A DNA stretch of 64,000 nucleotides, taken from assembly GCF_004358205.1 (NCBI RefSeq), contig NZ_SMYO01000005.1, positions 186,001 through 250,000 of the forward strand, in the 5' to 3' direction. Shown piece by piece: positions 1-8,825 of this stretch (positions are counted from its first letter, which is position 1; every line of letters starts with the position of its first letter). The DNA comes from Bacillus salipaludis. GTDB taxonomy: Bacteria > Bacillota > Bacilli > Bacillales_B > DSM-18226. The position numbers and the translations under genes were made by a program. Under the pieces are notes generated by a model. The model was given only the letters and a program-made list of their open reading frames with translations, searched no databases and had not been told where the DNA came from.

Positions 1-276
1 CCTATGGCCATTGTAAGAGGAAGAGATTCTCAAGTAAAACTTGAACTGGATCTTCGCGGGGAAAGATATGAGGATGCCTTGTTAAAGGTGGAAAAATATA
101 TCGATGATGCATTATTATCAGGGTATCCACGTGTTTCGATTATCCATGGAAAGGGTACGGGGGTTTTAAGGCAAGGGGTTCAAGAATATTTACGAAATCA
201 CCGCTCCGTTAAAAAAATTCGCTTCGGAGAAGCCGGTGAAGGCGGATCAGGTGTAACCGTGGTTGAATTCAAGTAG
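1..276 (+). CDS. mutS2: Endonuclease MutS2, C-terminal end (partial)
   Basis: This is the 3' end of a gene whose start lies before the window; the frame is open from base 1. The visible 90 or so residues form an Smr domain. It has the LDLRG motif near its start and HGKGTG in the middle, followed by the usual [10 protein letters not shown] ending. In MutS2 the Smr domain is the nicking endonuclease module attached to a MutS-like ATPase; the protein is linked to suppression of recombination and to rescue of collided ribosomes. The next gene (yshE-like) is the one that follows mutSB in B. subtilis, which supports MutS2 rather than a stand-alone Smr protein. The ATPase part cannot be seen here. 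Confidence 0.93.
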   Translation, partial: PMAIVRGRDSQVKLELDLRGERYEDALLKVEKYIDDALLSGYPRVSIIHGKGTGVLRQGVQEYLRNHRSVKKIRFGEAGEGGSGVTVVEFK

Positions 277-318
277 ATTTCAACTGGTGAATTTAAATCA
301 TGTTCGGGGAGAAGCGTA

Positions 319-726
319 ATGAACCAGTTTTGGGAGAACGACTATATTCAAATTGCAGCCAATTATAGTGTTGTTATTTTATGTATGATTGTCTTTTTAG
401 CGATTTTTGAAGTGGTAACGAAATATCGAAATTGGGAAGAAATTAAAAATGGAAATATGTCGGTGGCAATGGCGACAGGGGGGAAAATATTTGGAATCGC
501 CAATATTTTCCGCTATTCCATTGAGCAGAATGAATCGCTGCTCATGATGATTGGCTCAGGAGTTTTTGGGTTTGTGCTTCTTTTAGCCGGTTATTTTATC
601 TATGAATTTCTAACGCCGAAATTTAAGATTGATGAAGAGATTCAAAGTGATAATCGGGCAGTTGGTTTTATTTCGATGGTCATATCAATCGGATTATCTT
701 ATGTAATTGGTGCAGGAATATCGTAA
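319..726 (+). CDS. yshE: DUF350-type membrane protein (YshE-like)
   Basis: The product is a 135-residue integral membrane protein with about four hydrophobic segments: roughly residues 13-32, 47-62, 72-94 and 112-134. The MATGGKIFGIANIFRYSIEQ stretch between the first segments is typical of the DUF350 (UPF0719) family. The position directly after mutS2 matches yshE of B. subtilis. The gene starts 42 bases after the mutS2 stop, with a GGGGAGAAG Shine-Dalgarno site just upstream, so it is probably cotranscribed with mutS2. No biochemical function is established for the family. Identity is solid; function is unknown. Confidence 0.85.
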   Translation: MNQFWENDYIQIAANYSVVILCMIVFLAIFEVVTKYRNWEEIKNGNMSVAMATGGKIFGIANIFRYSIEQNESLLMMIGSGVFGFVLLLAGYFIYEFLTPKFKIDEEIQSDNRAVGFISMVISIGLSYVIGAGIS

Positions 727-739
727 GGGGAGAACTTTA

Positions 740-820
740 GTGGAGACATTAGCAAAGGTACTGATGGGATTGTGCGGGCTGTTTTTGCTGATCGGATTAA
801 TTTATATGATCTTTTTTTAA
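740..820 (+). CDS. Possible 26-residue hydrophobic peptide
   Basis: A GTG start at 740 follows a GGGGAGAAC ribosome-binding site (727-735), with a usable though short spacing of 4 bases. The 26-residue reading frame is a short charged lead (VETLAK) followed by one long hydrophobic stretch rich in Leu, Gly and Ile, ending in MIFF. It sits 13 bases after yshE and directly before a strong terminator, so it would be the last cistron of the mutS2-yshE transcript. I do not recognise it. A single-pass membrane micropeptide is the plain reading; chance is possible at this length. Confidence 0.45.
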   Translation: METLAKVLMGLCGLFLLIGLIYMIFF

Positions 821-826
821 ATACAA

Positions 827-857
827 ACCGCTGAAAATATTCAGCGGTAATTTTTTT
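827..857 (+). terminator. Intrinsic terminator after mutS2-yshE
   Basis: A perfect 9-bp stem (ACCGCTGAA / TTCAGCGGT) with a 4-base loop is followed by AATTTTTTT. Confidence 0.85.
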
Positions 858-893
858 GCTTTGTTACTGGCTCAAACTTCGTACCGCTTTTCA

Positions 894-922
894 TTGTCTA
901 AAAAATTCACCTATATTATAAT
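894..922 (+). promoter_or_regulatory. Sigma-A promoter for lcfA
   Basis: The -35 box TTGTCT (894-899) lies 17 bp from the -10 box TATAAT (917-922). It is 46 bp before the lcfA start. No FadR-type palindrome is visible here, unlike in front of fadR. Confidence 0.65.
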
Positions 923-968
923 GAAAGTAGTTAGAATTTTTTAATAATTTTAAAAAAGGAGGAGTTCA

Positions 969-2669
969 ATGTCCGACCTCAAACCATGGTTAAAACACTA
1001 TCCGGAGGAAATTCCCGCCACATTGGAGTATTCTACAGAGCCTGTTCAGCAATATTTAATCAATGCAGCCAAAAATTATCCAGATAAGATTGCGATTCAT
1101 TTTATGGGGAAGGAAATGACTTATAAAAAGCTTTATGAAGAGTCACTCGTGTTTGCCGGGTATCTTCAGGACCTCGGGATTTCAAAAGGTGACAGGGTCG
1201 CAATTATGCTTCCAAATACACCACAGTCAATTGTTGCCTACTACGCTATTCTTATGGCGGGCGGTATTGTCGTTCAGACCAATCCTTTGTATACGGAAAG
1301 GGAACTTGAGTATCAGATGAAGGATTCAGGGGCAGTCGCCATCATTACCCTCGATATCCTCTATCCGCGTGTATCCAGTGTACAATCGCGAACCGATCTC
1401 AAGCATATTTTTGTAACCGCCATCAAAGATTATCTGCCATTTCCAAAAAAATTAGTTTATCCGTATATCCAGAAAAAACAATATGGAATTGTCGTCAATG
1501 TAAAGCATGAAGGAAGTACCCATCTTTTGAAAGAGATTATAAAGGGTCAGCCGAAGGAATTAAAGGAGTTTGATTTCAATTTTGAGGAAGATTTAGCCTT
1601 ACTCCAATATACAGGAGGAACAACGGGTTTTCCGAAAGGGGTTATGCTAACGCATAAAAATTTAGTCTCAAATACTTCAATGTGTCAGGCATGGCTTTAT
1701 AAATGTAAACCGGGTGAAGAATCAGTCCTTGGAATCCTGCCTTTTTTTCATGTGTATGGCATGACAGCTGTTTTGATATTATCTGTTATGCAGGCGCAAA
1801 AAATGATTTTATTACCCAAATTTGATGTCGTTACTACATTAAAAACAATTGATAAAATGCGCCCGACCCTTTTTCCAGGTGCACCAACCATTTATATAGG
1901 TCTATTGAATCATCCTGATTTGAAAAAATACAATCTTTCTTCCATTAAGGCCTGTATTAGCGGGTCTGCTCCATTACCAGTTGAAGTTCAGCAGAAGTTT
2001 GAAGACGTAACCGGAGGCAAATTGGTAGAAGGTTATGGTTTAACAGAGTCCTCACCTGTTACCCATTCGAATTTCCTTTGGGACCGTCCAAAAGTGAAAG
2101 GAAGTATTGGGGTTCCGTATCCAGATACGGACGCCGCGATTTTTTCAATGGAAGGTGAAAGACTTCCTGTGGGAGAAATCGGTGAAATTGCCGTAAAAGG
2201 ACCACAAGTAATGAAAGGCTATTGGAACCGGCCCGAGGATACAGAACAAACCTTACGAGATGGTTGGCTGTTAACGGGAGATCTTGGCTATATGGATGAC
2301 CAAGGATATTTTTATGTGGTCGACCGTAAAAAAGACATGATTATTGCAGGCGGGTTCAATATTTATCCTAGAGAGATAGAGGAAGTTTTATATGAACATC
2401 CGGATGTACAAGAGGCTGTAGCCGCAGGAATTCCTGATCCATATCGCGGGGAAACGGTTAAAGCTTATGTTGTACTAAAAGATGGTTCAACTGTCACAGA
2501 GGATGAATTGAATCAATTTACTAGAAAATATCTAGCTGCCTATAAGGTACCAAGAATTTATGAATTTAGAAAGGAGCTCCCAAAAACAGCTGTTGGAAAA
2601 ATTTTAAGAAGAACATTGGTTGAGGAAGAAAAGAAAAAACTAGATGAGGAACGACCTAAGCATGCATAA
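969..2669 (+). CDS. lcfA: Long-chain-fatty-acid--CoA ligase
   Basis: This cytosolic or membrane-associated enzyme activates long-chain fatty acids to acyl-CoA with ATP, the entry step of beta-oxidation. The 566 residues match the usual length. The AMP-binding motif YTGGTTGFPKGVMLTH lies near residues 213-228. The fatty-acyl-CoA synthetase signature around DGWLLTGDLGYMD to GGFNIYPREIE lies near 430-465. The C-terminal PKTAVGKILRR contains the catalytic lysine of the mobile domain. The ATG follows AAAAAGGAGGAG at good spacing. It is followed by fadR, fadB, etfB and etfA as in B. subtilis, so it belongs to the fatty-acid degradation set even though its promoter lacks an obvious FadR box. Confidence 0.95.
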   Translation: MSDLKPWLKHYPEEIPATLEYSTEPVQQYLINAAKNYPDKIAIHFMGKEMTYKKLYEESLVFAGYLQDLGISKGDRVAIMLPNTPQSIVAYYAILMAGGIVVQTNPLYTERELEYQMKDSGAVAIITLDILYPRVSSVQSRTDLKHIFVTAIKDYLPFPKKLVYPYIQKKQYGIVVNVKHEGSTHLLKEIIKGQPKELKEFDFNFEEDLALLQYTGGTTGFPKGVMLTHKNLVSNTSMCQAWLYKCKPGEESVLGILPFFHVYGMTAVLILSVMQAQKMILLPKFDVVTTLKTIDKMRPTLFPGAPTIYIGLLNHPDLKKYNLSSIKACISGSAPLPVEVQQKFEDVTGGKLVEGYGLTESSPVTHSNFLWDRPKVKGSIGVPYPDTDAAIFSMEGERLPVGEIGEIAVKGPQVMKGYWNRPEDTEQTLRDGWLLTGDLGYMDDQGYFYVVDRKKDMIIAGGFNIYPREIEEVLYEHPDVQEAVAAGIPDPYRGETVKAYVVLKDGSTVTEDELNQFTRKYLAAYKVPRIYEFRKELPKTAVGKILRRTLVEEEKKKLDEERPKHA

Positions 2670-2674
2670 CATGG

Positions 2675-2706
2675 AAAGGCCGTGAAATTCAGGTCTTTTA
2701 TTTTTT
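2675..2706 (+). terminator. Probable terminator after lcfA
   Basis: A 7-bp stem (AAAGGCC / GGTCTTT, one G-U pair) with an inner TGAA/TTCA pairing is followed by TTTATTTTTT. It separates lcfA from a newly started fadR transcript. It is weaker than the other terminators here. Confidence 0.5.
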
Positions 2707-2768
2707 GACAGAATCAGCTTGTCTTCTTTTGTTGTTTAAAGTTTTCGGAAAAATTGGTATAGTATTTC

Positions 2769-2797
2769 TTGACAGATGTTTGAATAAAATCTATTAT
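2769..2797 (+). promoter_or_regulatory. Sigma-A promoter for fadR-fadB-etfBA
   Basis: A perfect TTGACA (2769-2774) is followed after 17 bp by TATTAT (2792-2797). The FadR-type operator begins 7 bp downstream, where a bound repressor would block initiation. Confidence 0.8.
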
Positions 2798-2803
2798 TAA
2801 TTT

Positions 2804-2823
2804 ATGAATGATGGTTCATTCAT
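2804..2823 (+). promoter_or_regulatory. FadR operator
   Basis: The palindrome ATGAATGA-TGGT-TCATTCAT has perfect 8-bp arms. It fits the B. subtilis FadR consensus as I know it (TGAATGANTANTCATTCA) at all but one fixed central position. It covers the expected transcription start of the fadR promoter. In B. subtilis FadR is released from its operator by long-chain acyl-CoA, so the location predicts autoregulation and control of fadB-etfBA. Confidence 0.8.
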
Positions 2824-2881
2824 TTTCTATCCCAGATAAAAAATGAATGAACTTTTTCTTCAAAGGGGGGATATGACAACG

Positions 2882-3472
2882 ATGAAAAAAAATAAACCAA
2901 AGTATATGCAGATTATTGATGCAGCAGTAATTGCCATAGCAGAGAATGGCTACCACCAAGCTCAGGTTTCGAAAATTGCCAAGCAGGCAGGAGTGGCTGA
3001 TGGTACCATTTATCTTTATTTTAAAAACAAAGAAGACATCCTAATCTCACTCTTTGAAGAAAAAATGGGGAACTTTGTTGAAAAAATTGAGGAAATGATA
3101 GCAGGAAAACACTCGGCGGCAGAGAAATTATTAATAATGATAAAAGCTCATTTTCAAATGCTCTCTGATGATCATCACTTGGCAATTGTTACCCAGCTCG
3201 AATTACGCCAATCCAATAAAGAATTGCGCTTAAAAATAAACGACGTTCTAAAAGGATACTTAAAGCTGATAGAGAGAATCGTGTTGGAAGGCAAGGAAAC
3301 AGGGGAATTTTCAATTGACCTGGATGTGCGCCTTGCAAGGCAGATGATTTTTGGCACAATTGATGAAACCGTGACATCGTGGGTAATGAATGAGGAAAAG
3401 TTTGATTTATACGCACTTGCACCCTCGGTCCATCATCTTTTAATTAATGGATTTGGGAGCCGGGAGTGTTAA
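2882..3472 (+). CDS. fadR: Fatty-acid metabolism repressor, TetR family
   Basis: The 196-residue product is a TetR-type repressor. The N-terminal helix-turn-helix is near residues 9-55, with YMQIIDAAVIAIAENGYHQA leading into VADGTIYLYFKNKEDIL. The C-terminal ligand domain would bind acyl-CoA. The sequence is very close to B. subtilis FadR (YsiA). I chose the ATG at 2882 because homologues begin there and AAAGGGGGG lies 11 bases upstream; ATGs at 2843 and 2873 are in frame but have no site or one that is too close. The gene has its own promoter overlapped by a FadR palindrome and leads into fadB, 18 bases downstream. Confidence 0.92.
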   Translation: MKKNKPKYMQIIDAAVIAIAENGYHQAQVSKIAKQAGVADGTIYLYFKNKEDILISLFEEKMGNFVEKIEEMIAGKHSAAEKLLIMIKAHFQMLSDDHHLAIVTQLELRQSNKELRLKINDVLKGYLKLIERIVLEGKETGEFSIDLDVRLARQMIFGTIDETVTSWVMNEEKFDLYALAPSVHHLLINGFGSREC

Positions 3473-3490
3473 TCAAATGGGGGGAGAAAA

Positions 3491-4264
3491 TTGAAATTTT
3501 TAAAATGGTCTAAAGAAGACCAAATCGCAACCATCACGATTGAACGTCCTCCGGCGAATGCCCTTTCATCAGGTTTACTCAAGGAACTTTCGTCTGTGTT
3601 GGATGAAATTGAATCGAATCTTGATGTAAAAGTGATTGTACTACATGGAGAGGGGCGCTTTTTCTCAGCGGGGGCTGATATTAAGGAATTCACGACCATT
3701 TCTTCGTCAGAAGGTTTTTCGCAGCTTGGTAAATATGGACAAGATGTTTTCGAACGTATGGAGAAGTTTCCAAAGCCGATTATTGCCGCCATTCACGGGG
3801 CTGCTCTTGGCGGGGGCTTGGAGCTGGCAATGGCCTGCCATATCAGGCTTGTCAGCGAAACGGCGAAGCTTGGCTTACCGGAACTTCAGCTTGGGTTAAT
3901 TCCAGGTTTTGCTGGAACGCAGCGACTGCCAAAATATGTCGGAGTTGCCCGTGCTGCAGAAATGCTTTTTACTTCTGAGCCAATTACTGGTGTACAGGCT
4001 GTTCAACATGGGCTTGCTAACCATGCTTATCCAGAAGGGGAAGTATTAGAAAACGCTTATAAATTGGCTAGGAAAATTTCTAAAAAAAGCCATGGCTCTT
4101 TAAAGTCAGCTATACTATTATTAAATTATGCAAAAACAGAAGAGTTCTATGAAGGTGTAAAAAAGGAAGCCGAGTTATTTGGTGAAGTATTTATGTCAAA
4201 TGACGGCCAAGAAGGAATCCAAGCCTTTATTGAAAAAAGGGAACCACATTTTAAAGGTGAATAA
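3491..4264 (+). CDS. fadB: Enoyl-CoA hydratase
   Basis: This crotonase-family enzyme hydrates trans-2-enoyl-CoA in beta-oxidation. It has 257 residues, typical of the family. The oxyanion-hole loop FFSAGADIKEF lies near 55-65. HGAALGGGLELAMAC carries the first catalytic Glu and GLPELQLGLIPGFAGTQ the second. The start is TTG at 3491, preceded by GGGGGGAG; the protein then reads MKFLKWSKEDQIATITI like other members. It lies between fadR and etfB and should be induced when FadR is released. Its exact chain-length preference cannot be told from sequence. Confidence 0.92.
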   Translation: MKFLKWSKEDQIATITIERPPANALSSGLLKELSSVLDEIESNLDVKVIVLHGEGRFFSAGADIKEFTTISSSEGFSQLGKYGQDVFERMEKFPKPIIAAIHGAALGGGLELAMACHIRLVSETAKLGLPELQLGLIPGFAGTQRLPKYVGVARAAEMLFTSEPITGVQAVQHGLANHAYPEGEVLENAYKLARKISKKSHGSLKSAILLLNYAKTEEFYEGVKKEAELFGEVFMSNDGQEGIQAFIEKREPHFKGE

Positions 4265-4373
4265 ACTTCGCTAGCGTGGTTGAACGCGCATCGAAGCCTT
4301 TATAAAATTTTTTTCGAAAAAGTTTTCTTAATCTTTCAAACTGAGCGAATGCTCGAAATTTAGGAGGGAAACC

Positions 4374-5147
4374 ATGAACATTTATGTGTTAATGAAAAGA
4401 ACCTTTGATACTGAAGAAAAGATTTCGATTTCCGGAGGAAAAATCAATGAGGACGGTGCAGAATTTATCATCAATCCTTATGATGAATATGCGATTGAAG
4501 AAGCCATTCAAGTACGAGATGCAAACGGCGGCGAAGTAACCGTCATTTCCGTTGGCACTGAGGAAGCTGAAAAGCAATTACGTACAGCATTAGCGATGGG
4601 TGCTGACAAAGCGGCTTTAATTAACATTGAAGATGATATCGAACACGGTGATCAATTCACAACTGCAAAGATTCTTGCTGAATACTTAAAGGACAAAGAT
4701 GCCGATTTAATCCTTGGCGGTAATGTGGCAATTGACGGCGGCTCTGGTCAAGTGGGTCCACGCGTTGCAGAACTATTAAATATTCCATATGTAACAACCA
4801 TCACAAAGCTTGAAATTGACGGAAGCAATGTAACCGTTACCCGTGATGTTGAAGGAGATTCTGAGGTGATTGAAACGAGCCTTCCATTGCTTGTTACAGC
4901 ACAGCAAGGCTTAAACGAACCTCGTTACCCTTCATTACCGGGAATCATGAAAGCGAAAAAGAAACCGCTTGAAGAACTTGAATTAGATGATCTTGATCTT
5001 GAGGAAGATGACGTTGAAGCAAAAACAAAAACAATTGAAATTTATTTACCGCCTAAAAAAGAAGCTGGAAAAGTTTTAAGTGGAGAGCTTGCTGACCAAG
5101 TAAAAGAACTTGTTCAACTTCTTCATACGGAAGCAAAAGTAGTTTAA
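4374..5147 (+). CDS. etfB: Electron transfer flavoprotein, beta subunit
   Basis: EtfB pairs with EtfA to take electrons from acyl-CoA dehydrogenases and pass them to the respiratory chain. The 257-residue length is normal. Recognisable blocks include EFIINPYDEYAIEEA near the start, the nucleotide-binding region GADKAALIN, and the conserved GNVAIDGGSGQVGPRVAELL followed by ITKLEIDG near 110-150. A strong AGGAGGG site precedes the ATG. The 109-base gap after fadB contains short inverted repeats but no clear terminator, so cotranscription with fadB is likely. Confidence 0.95.
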   Translation: MNIYVLMKRTFDTEEKISISGGKINEDGAEFIINPYDEYAIEEAIQVRDANGGEVTVISVGTEEAEKQLRTALAMGADKAALINIEDDIEHGDQFTTAKILAEYLKDKDADLILGGNVAIDGGSGQVGPRVAELLNIPYVTTITKLEIDGSNVTVTRDVEGDSEVIETSLPLLVTAQQGLNEPRYPSLPGIMKAKKKPLEELELDDLDLEEDDVEAKTKTIEIYLPPKKEAGKVLSGELADQVKELVQLLHTEAKVV

Positions 5148-5247
5148 TCGGTTTACAATAAGAGACTTGTCAATTGGCTTAGGAAGTTGGGGAAGGAAAA
5201 AGACAGGGTTGAACGATTAGCCAAAATTGTTGCAGGAGGTAAAGGGA

Positions 5248-6225
5248 ATGTCTAGAAAAGTATTGGTATTAGGGGAAGTCCGTGACGGATCATTACGTAA
5301 TGTTTCATTCGAAGCAATTGCTGCTGCGAAAACAGTGGCAGAAGGCGGAGAAGTGGTTGGAGTTTTGGTCGGCGAAGCTGTAAGCGCTTTAGGTTTAGAA
5401 CTCATTAAATACGGTGCGGATCGTGTCGTTGTTGTCGAAGATGAGAAATTAAAGCAATATACATCAGATGGTTATTCTCAAGCTCTTTTAGCTGCAATTG
5501 AGCAAGAAAAGCCGGAAGGTCTTGTTTTAGGCCATACTGCACTTGGAAAGGATTTATCTCCAAGGATTGCCGGCAAGCTTGGCTCCGGCCTCGTTTCTGA
5601 TGCTACTGCAGTTGAAGCTGCAGGTGGTAACATTGTCTTTACAAGACCAATCTATTCAGGTAAAGCATTTGAAAAGAAAATCGTAACAGATGGCTTAATT
5701 TTTGCATCTGTTCGTCCAAACAATATTGCTCCATTAGAAAGAGACGACAGCAGAACAGGCGAGGTTTCCAGCCTTTCTGTTGATATTAAAGACCTTCGTG
5801 CGATTATTAAAGAGGTAGTTCGCAAAGCAAGCGAAGGAGTTGACCTAAGTGAGGCGAAGGTAGTTATTTCCGGCGGACGCGGTGTGAAAAGTGCCGAAGG
5901 CTTTGAACCGTTAAAGGAATTAGCGCAAGTTCTTGGCGGGGCAGTTGGAGCTTCCCGTGGTGCATGTGATGCTGATTACTGTGATTACTCCCTGCAAATC
6001 GGGCAGACTGGTAAGGTAGTAACTCCTGATTTATATATTGCCTGCGGTATTTCCGGAGCGATTCAACACCTTGCGGGAATGTCTAACTCTAAAGTAATTG
6101 TTGCCATCAACAAAGATCCGGAAGCCAACATCTTTAAAGTAGCTGACTATGGTATTGTCGGCGACCTATTTGAAGTCGTACCAATGTTAACGGAAGAGTT
6201 TAAAAAACTTAAAGTTCACTCATAA
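5248..6225 (+). CDS. etfA: Electron transfer flavoprotein, alpha subunit
   Basis: The 325-residue alpha subunit carries the FAD. The C-terminal ETF-alpha signature is plain: LYIACGISGAIQHLAGM, then INKDPEANIFKVADYGIVGD, near residues 258-300. The start is ATG 5248, after GGAGG at 5235-5239; an in-frame TTG upstream lies inside the ribosome-binding site and is rejected. The gene closes the fad/etf operon and is followed by a strong terminator. No acyl-CoA dehydrogenase gene is present in this cluster, so the electron donor must be encoded elsewhere. Confidence 0.95.
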   Translation: MSRKVLVLGEVRDGSLRNVSFEAIAAAKTVAEGGEVVGVLVGEAVSALGLELIKYGADRVVVVEDEKLKQYTSDGYSQALLAAIEQEKPEGLVLGHTALGKDLSPRIAGKLGSGLVSDATAVEAAGGNIVFTRPIYSGKAFEKKIVTDGLIFASVRPNNIAPLERDDSRTGEVSSLSVDIKDLRAIIKEVVRKASEGVDLSEAKVVISGGRGVKSAEGFEPLKELAQVLGGAVGASRGACDADYCDYSLQIGQTGKVVTPDLYIACGISGAIQHLAGMSNSKVIVAINKDPEANIFKVADYGIVGDLFEVVPMLTEEFKKLKVHS

Positions 6226-6266
6226 TAAGAAAAGCGAAGGCGAGGGTGCTCACGCTTGAAAATTGA

Positions 6267-6304
6267 AGCGAGCGGAATGATCCGCTCGCTCTTATTACGA
6301 TTTT
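6267..6304 (+). terminator. Terminator of the fad-etf operon
   Basis: A perfect 10-bp stem AGCGAGCGGA / TCCGCTCGCT with an ATGA loop is followed by a T-rich tail. The bases just before it (6229-6244, AAGAAAAGCGAAGGCG) resemble one end of the intergenic repeat family seen at 28031 and 31151. Confidence 0.75.
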
Positions 6305-6423
6305 GTAAAGAATACTTATGGATTTAATGGGAAAAATATCTACGAAACATATTATTAGCTTGATTTACCAAACGATGGTATACTTTCGGTAGTAATTCAG
6401 TAATTTATAGGAGGTCAATATAA

Positions 6424-6738
6424 ATGGCTATTTCACATGTAACTGATCAAAACTTTTCTGCTGAAACAGGTTCAGGTCTTGTTCTTGCAGATTTCTGGGC
6501 ACCATGGTGCGGACCTTGTAAAATGATCGCTCCTGTTCTTGATGAACTTGATTCAGAAATGGGCGAAAAAGTAAAAATCGTTAAACTTGATGTTGACGAA
6601 AACCAAGAAACTGCCGCTAAATACGGCGTTATGAGCATTCCAACTTTGCTTGTTTTCAAAGATGGCGAAGTTGTCGATAAAGTTGTCGGCTTCCAACCAA
6701 AAGACGCATTAGCAGGCGTGTTACAAAAACACGTTTAA
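6424..6738 (+). CDS. trxA: Thioredoxin
   Basis: This small cytosolic dithiol carrier reduces protein disulfides and feeds ribonucleotide reductase and related enzymes. The 104 residues match TrxA. The active site is WCGPC with Cys29 and Cys32, and the cis-proline loop SIPTLLVF follows. The ATG has a TAGGAGG site 8-10 bases upstream. It is a single-gene unit: a likely -10 box TATACT (6379-6384) lies upstream and a strong terminator downstream. B. subtilis trxA also has a stress (sigma-B) promoter; I could not confidently find one here. Confidence 0.96.
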   Translation: MAISHVTDQNFSAETGSGLVLADFWAPWCGPCKMIAPVLDELDSEMGEKVKIVKLDVDENQETAAKYGVMSIPTLLVFKDGEVVDKVVGFQPKDALAGVLQKHV

Positions 6739-6748
6739 AAATAGCCCA

Positions 6749-6790
6749 AAAAACCTTAGCTGGAACTTTCCGGCTAAGGTTTTTATTTTT
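6749..6790 (+). terminator. trxA terminator
   Basis: A 12-bp stem AAAAACCTTAGC / GCTAAGGTTTTT is followed by TATTTTT. Confidence 0.9.
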
Positions 6791-6836
6791 CCTATAAAAC
6801 ACAGCTTTTCTTTAAACGTAATTTAATTTAAACTTT

Positions 6837-6958
6837 AGCTATGTTAGAGAATAATGTTGATTATTAAACCTTAGTTGATTGGAGCGGAAGGTGAGGAGGC
6901 TCCCCAGACCGCCCACGAACCGCAAGCACCTGGAGCGGTAATCAACTTTTAAACAGAT
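6837..6958 (-). repeat. Intergenic repeat family A, copy 1 (internally deleted)
   Basis: The flanks match, in reverse orientation, the ends of the longer copies at 15311, 38206 and 44161. Examples are GTTGATTGGAGCGGAAGG at 6874-6891 and CCTGGAGCGG before ATCAAC at the far end. The middle is missing: after AAGGTG the sequence jumps to AGGAGGCTCCCC. About 61 bp are lost relative to copy 4. It lies between the trxA terminator and uvrC and ends just before the uvrC ribosome-binding site. Confidence 0.75.
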
Positions 6959-6984
6959 ATAAAGAATGGGGTGGGGTGGCCGGA

Positions 6985-8757
6985 ATGAACGAAACAATAA
7001 AACAAAAATTAACATTACTGCCTGATCAGCCTGGCTGCTACTTAATGAAAGACCGCCAAGGAACAATTATTTATGTAGGTAAAGCAAAAGTCTTAAAAAA
7101 TCGTGTCCGCTCCTATTTTACCGGCTCACACGATGGCAAAACATTGAGACTGGTAAATGAAATTGAGGACTTCGAATACATTGTAACTTCCTCTAATATT
7201 GAAGCACTGCTTCTTGAATTAAATTTAATTAAAAAGTACGATCCTAAATACAATATCATGCTAAAGGATGACAAAAGCTATCCGTTTATAAAACTGACAG
7301 CAGAAAGGCATCCAAAGCTAATCATTACAAGAAAAGTTAAAAAAGATAAAGGCAAATATTTTGGTCCCTATCCGAATGTTGGAGCAGCAAATGAAACAAA
7401 AAAGCTGCTTGACCGCCTCTATCCATTACGGAAATGCTCGACCCTGCCGGACCGCGTCTGCCTTTATTATCATTTAGGACAATGCCTCGCACCATGTGTG
7501 AATGAAGTGGCGGAAGAACAATACAAGCAAATGACCGATGAAATTACCCGCTTTTTAAATGGCGGCTATAAGGAAATCAAAAAAGATCTTACCGAAAAAA
7601 TGACCGCAGCGGCGGAAGAATTGGATTTTGAGCGTGCAAAAGAATTCCGCGATAAAATTATCCATATTGAAACGATTATGGAAAAACAAAAAATCACGAT
7701 GACTGATTTTACTGACCGTGATGTGTTTGGCTATGCTGTTGATAAGGGCTGGATGTGTGTCCAAGTCTTCTTTGTCAGGCAAGGGAAACTCATTGAGCGG
7801 GATGTATCCATGTTCCCGATTTACAATGAACCAGAGGAGGAAATCCTCACCTACCTAGGTCAATTTTATCAGAAGTCCAATCATTTTAAGCCAAAGGAGA
7901 TTTTAATCCAGGATGAAATTGATCTCGACATGGCTGAACAACTTCTTGAAGTAAAGGTGTTGAAGCCTCAGCGCGGGCAGAAAAAAGATCTCGTTAAAAT
8001 GGCGATTAAAAATGCGAAGATTGCCTTGAATGAGAAATTTTCATTGATTGAGAAAGATGAAGAGAGAACGATTAAGGCTGTAGAGACCCTTGGAAATCTT
8101 CTTGGAATTTATACGCCGCATCGGATTGAAGCCTTCGACAATTCAAATATTCAAGGGACGGACCCGGTGTCGGCAATGGTCGTATTTACCGATGGAAAGG
8201 CAAACAAACGGGAATACCGCAAATATAAAATTAAATCCGTTCAGGGACCTGATGATTATGAGTCAATGCGCGAGGTTACGAGACGAAGATATGCAAGGGC
8301 TTTAAAGGAAGAACTACCACTTCCGGATTTAATCATCATTGACGGTGGGAAGGGACATGTCGAGGCGGTTAGAGATGTATTAGAAAATGAACTTGGTCTC
8401 GATATTCCAATCTCCGGCCTAGTGAAGGATGAAAAACACCGTACATCTCAATTGTTGTACGGGAATCCCCTTGAAATAGTCCCGCTTGCAAGGAACAGTC
8501 AGGAGTTTTATTTGCTGCAAAGAATTCAAGACGAGGTTCACCGATTCGCGATTACCTTTCATCGCCAGATCCGTGGCAAAACAGTTTTTCAATCGCTGCT
8601 CGATGATATCCCCGGTATTGGAGAGAAGCGGAAAAAAATGTTATTAAAGCATTTTGGTTCCGTGAAAAAAATGAAAGAGGCCAATCTTGAGGAACTTATT
8701 GAAGCTGGCCTGCCGGTAAATGTTGCTGAAGAATTAATGAAAAAACTTCAAAGTTGA
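6985..8757 (+). CDS. uvrC: UvrABC excinuclease subunit C
   Basis: UvrC makes both incisions in nucleotide excision repair. The 590-residue product has an N-terminal GIY-YIG nuclease ([13 protein letters not shown], then TIIYVGKAK) in the first 95 residues. A UVR motif with [14 protein letters not shown] lies near 210-230. The RNase H-like second nuclease domain includes [18 protein letters not shown] and [11 protein letters not shown]-terminal helix-hairpin-helix motifs include [23 protein letters not shown] 6985 fits homologues; an in-frame GTG at 6976 is an alternative that adds three residues. In B. subtilis too, uvrC lies between trxA and lysC. Confidence 0.95.
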   Translation: MNETIKQKLTLLPDQPGCYLMKDRQGTIIYVGKAKVLKNRVRSYFTGSHDGKTLRLVNEIEDFEYIVTSSNIEALLLELNLIKKYDPKYNIMLKDDKSYPFIKLTAERHPKLIITRKVKKDKGKYFGPYPNVGAANETKKLLDRLYPLRKCSTLPDRVCLYYHLGQCLAPCVNEVAEEQYKQMTDEITRFLNGGYKEIKKDLTEKMTAAAEELDFERAKEFRDKIIHIETIMEKQKITMTDFTDRDVFGYAVDKGWMCVQVFFVRQGKLIERDVSMFPIYNEPEEEILTYLGQFYQKSNHFKPKEILIQDEIDLDMAEQLLEVKVLKPQRGQKKDLVKMAIKNAKIALNEKFSLIEKDEERTIKAVETLGNLLGIYTPHRIEAFDNSNIQGTDPVSAMVVFTDGKANKREYRKYKIKSVQGPDDYESMREVTRRRYARALKEELPLPDLIIIDGGKGHVEAVRDVLENELGLDIPISGLVKDEKHRTSQLLYGNPLEIVPLARNSQEFYLLQRIQDEVHRFAITFHRQIRGKTVFQSLLDDIPGIGEKRKKMLLKHFGSVKKMKEANLEELIEAGLPVNVAEELMKKLQS

Positions 8758-8760
8758 CCG

Positions 8761-8789
8761 TTGTCAGAAGAATAGTCCTATGCTATAAT
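8761..8789 (+). promoter_or_regulatory. Sigma-A promoter for lysC
   Basis: TTGTCA (8761-8766), 17 bp, then TATAAT (8784-8789), with an extended TG at 8781-8782. It lies directly upstream of the lysine riboswitch. Confidence 0.85.
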
Positions 8790-8825
8790 GAGTGAAAATT
8801 TAATAACACTTTATCAACGTAAAGT

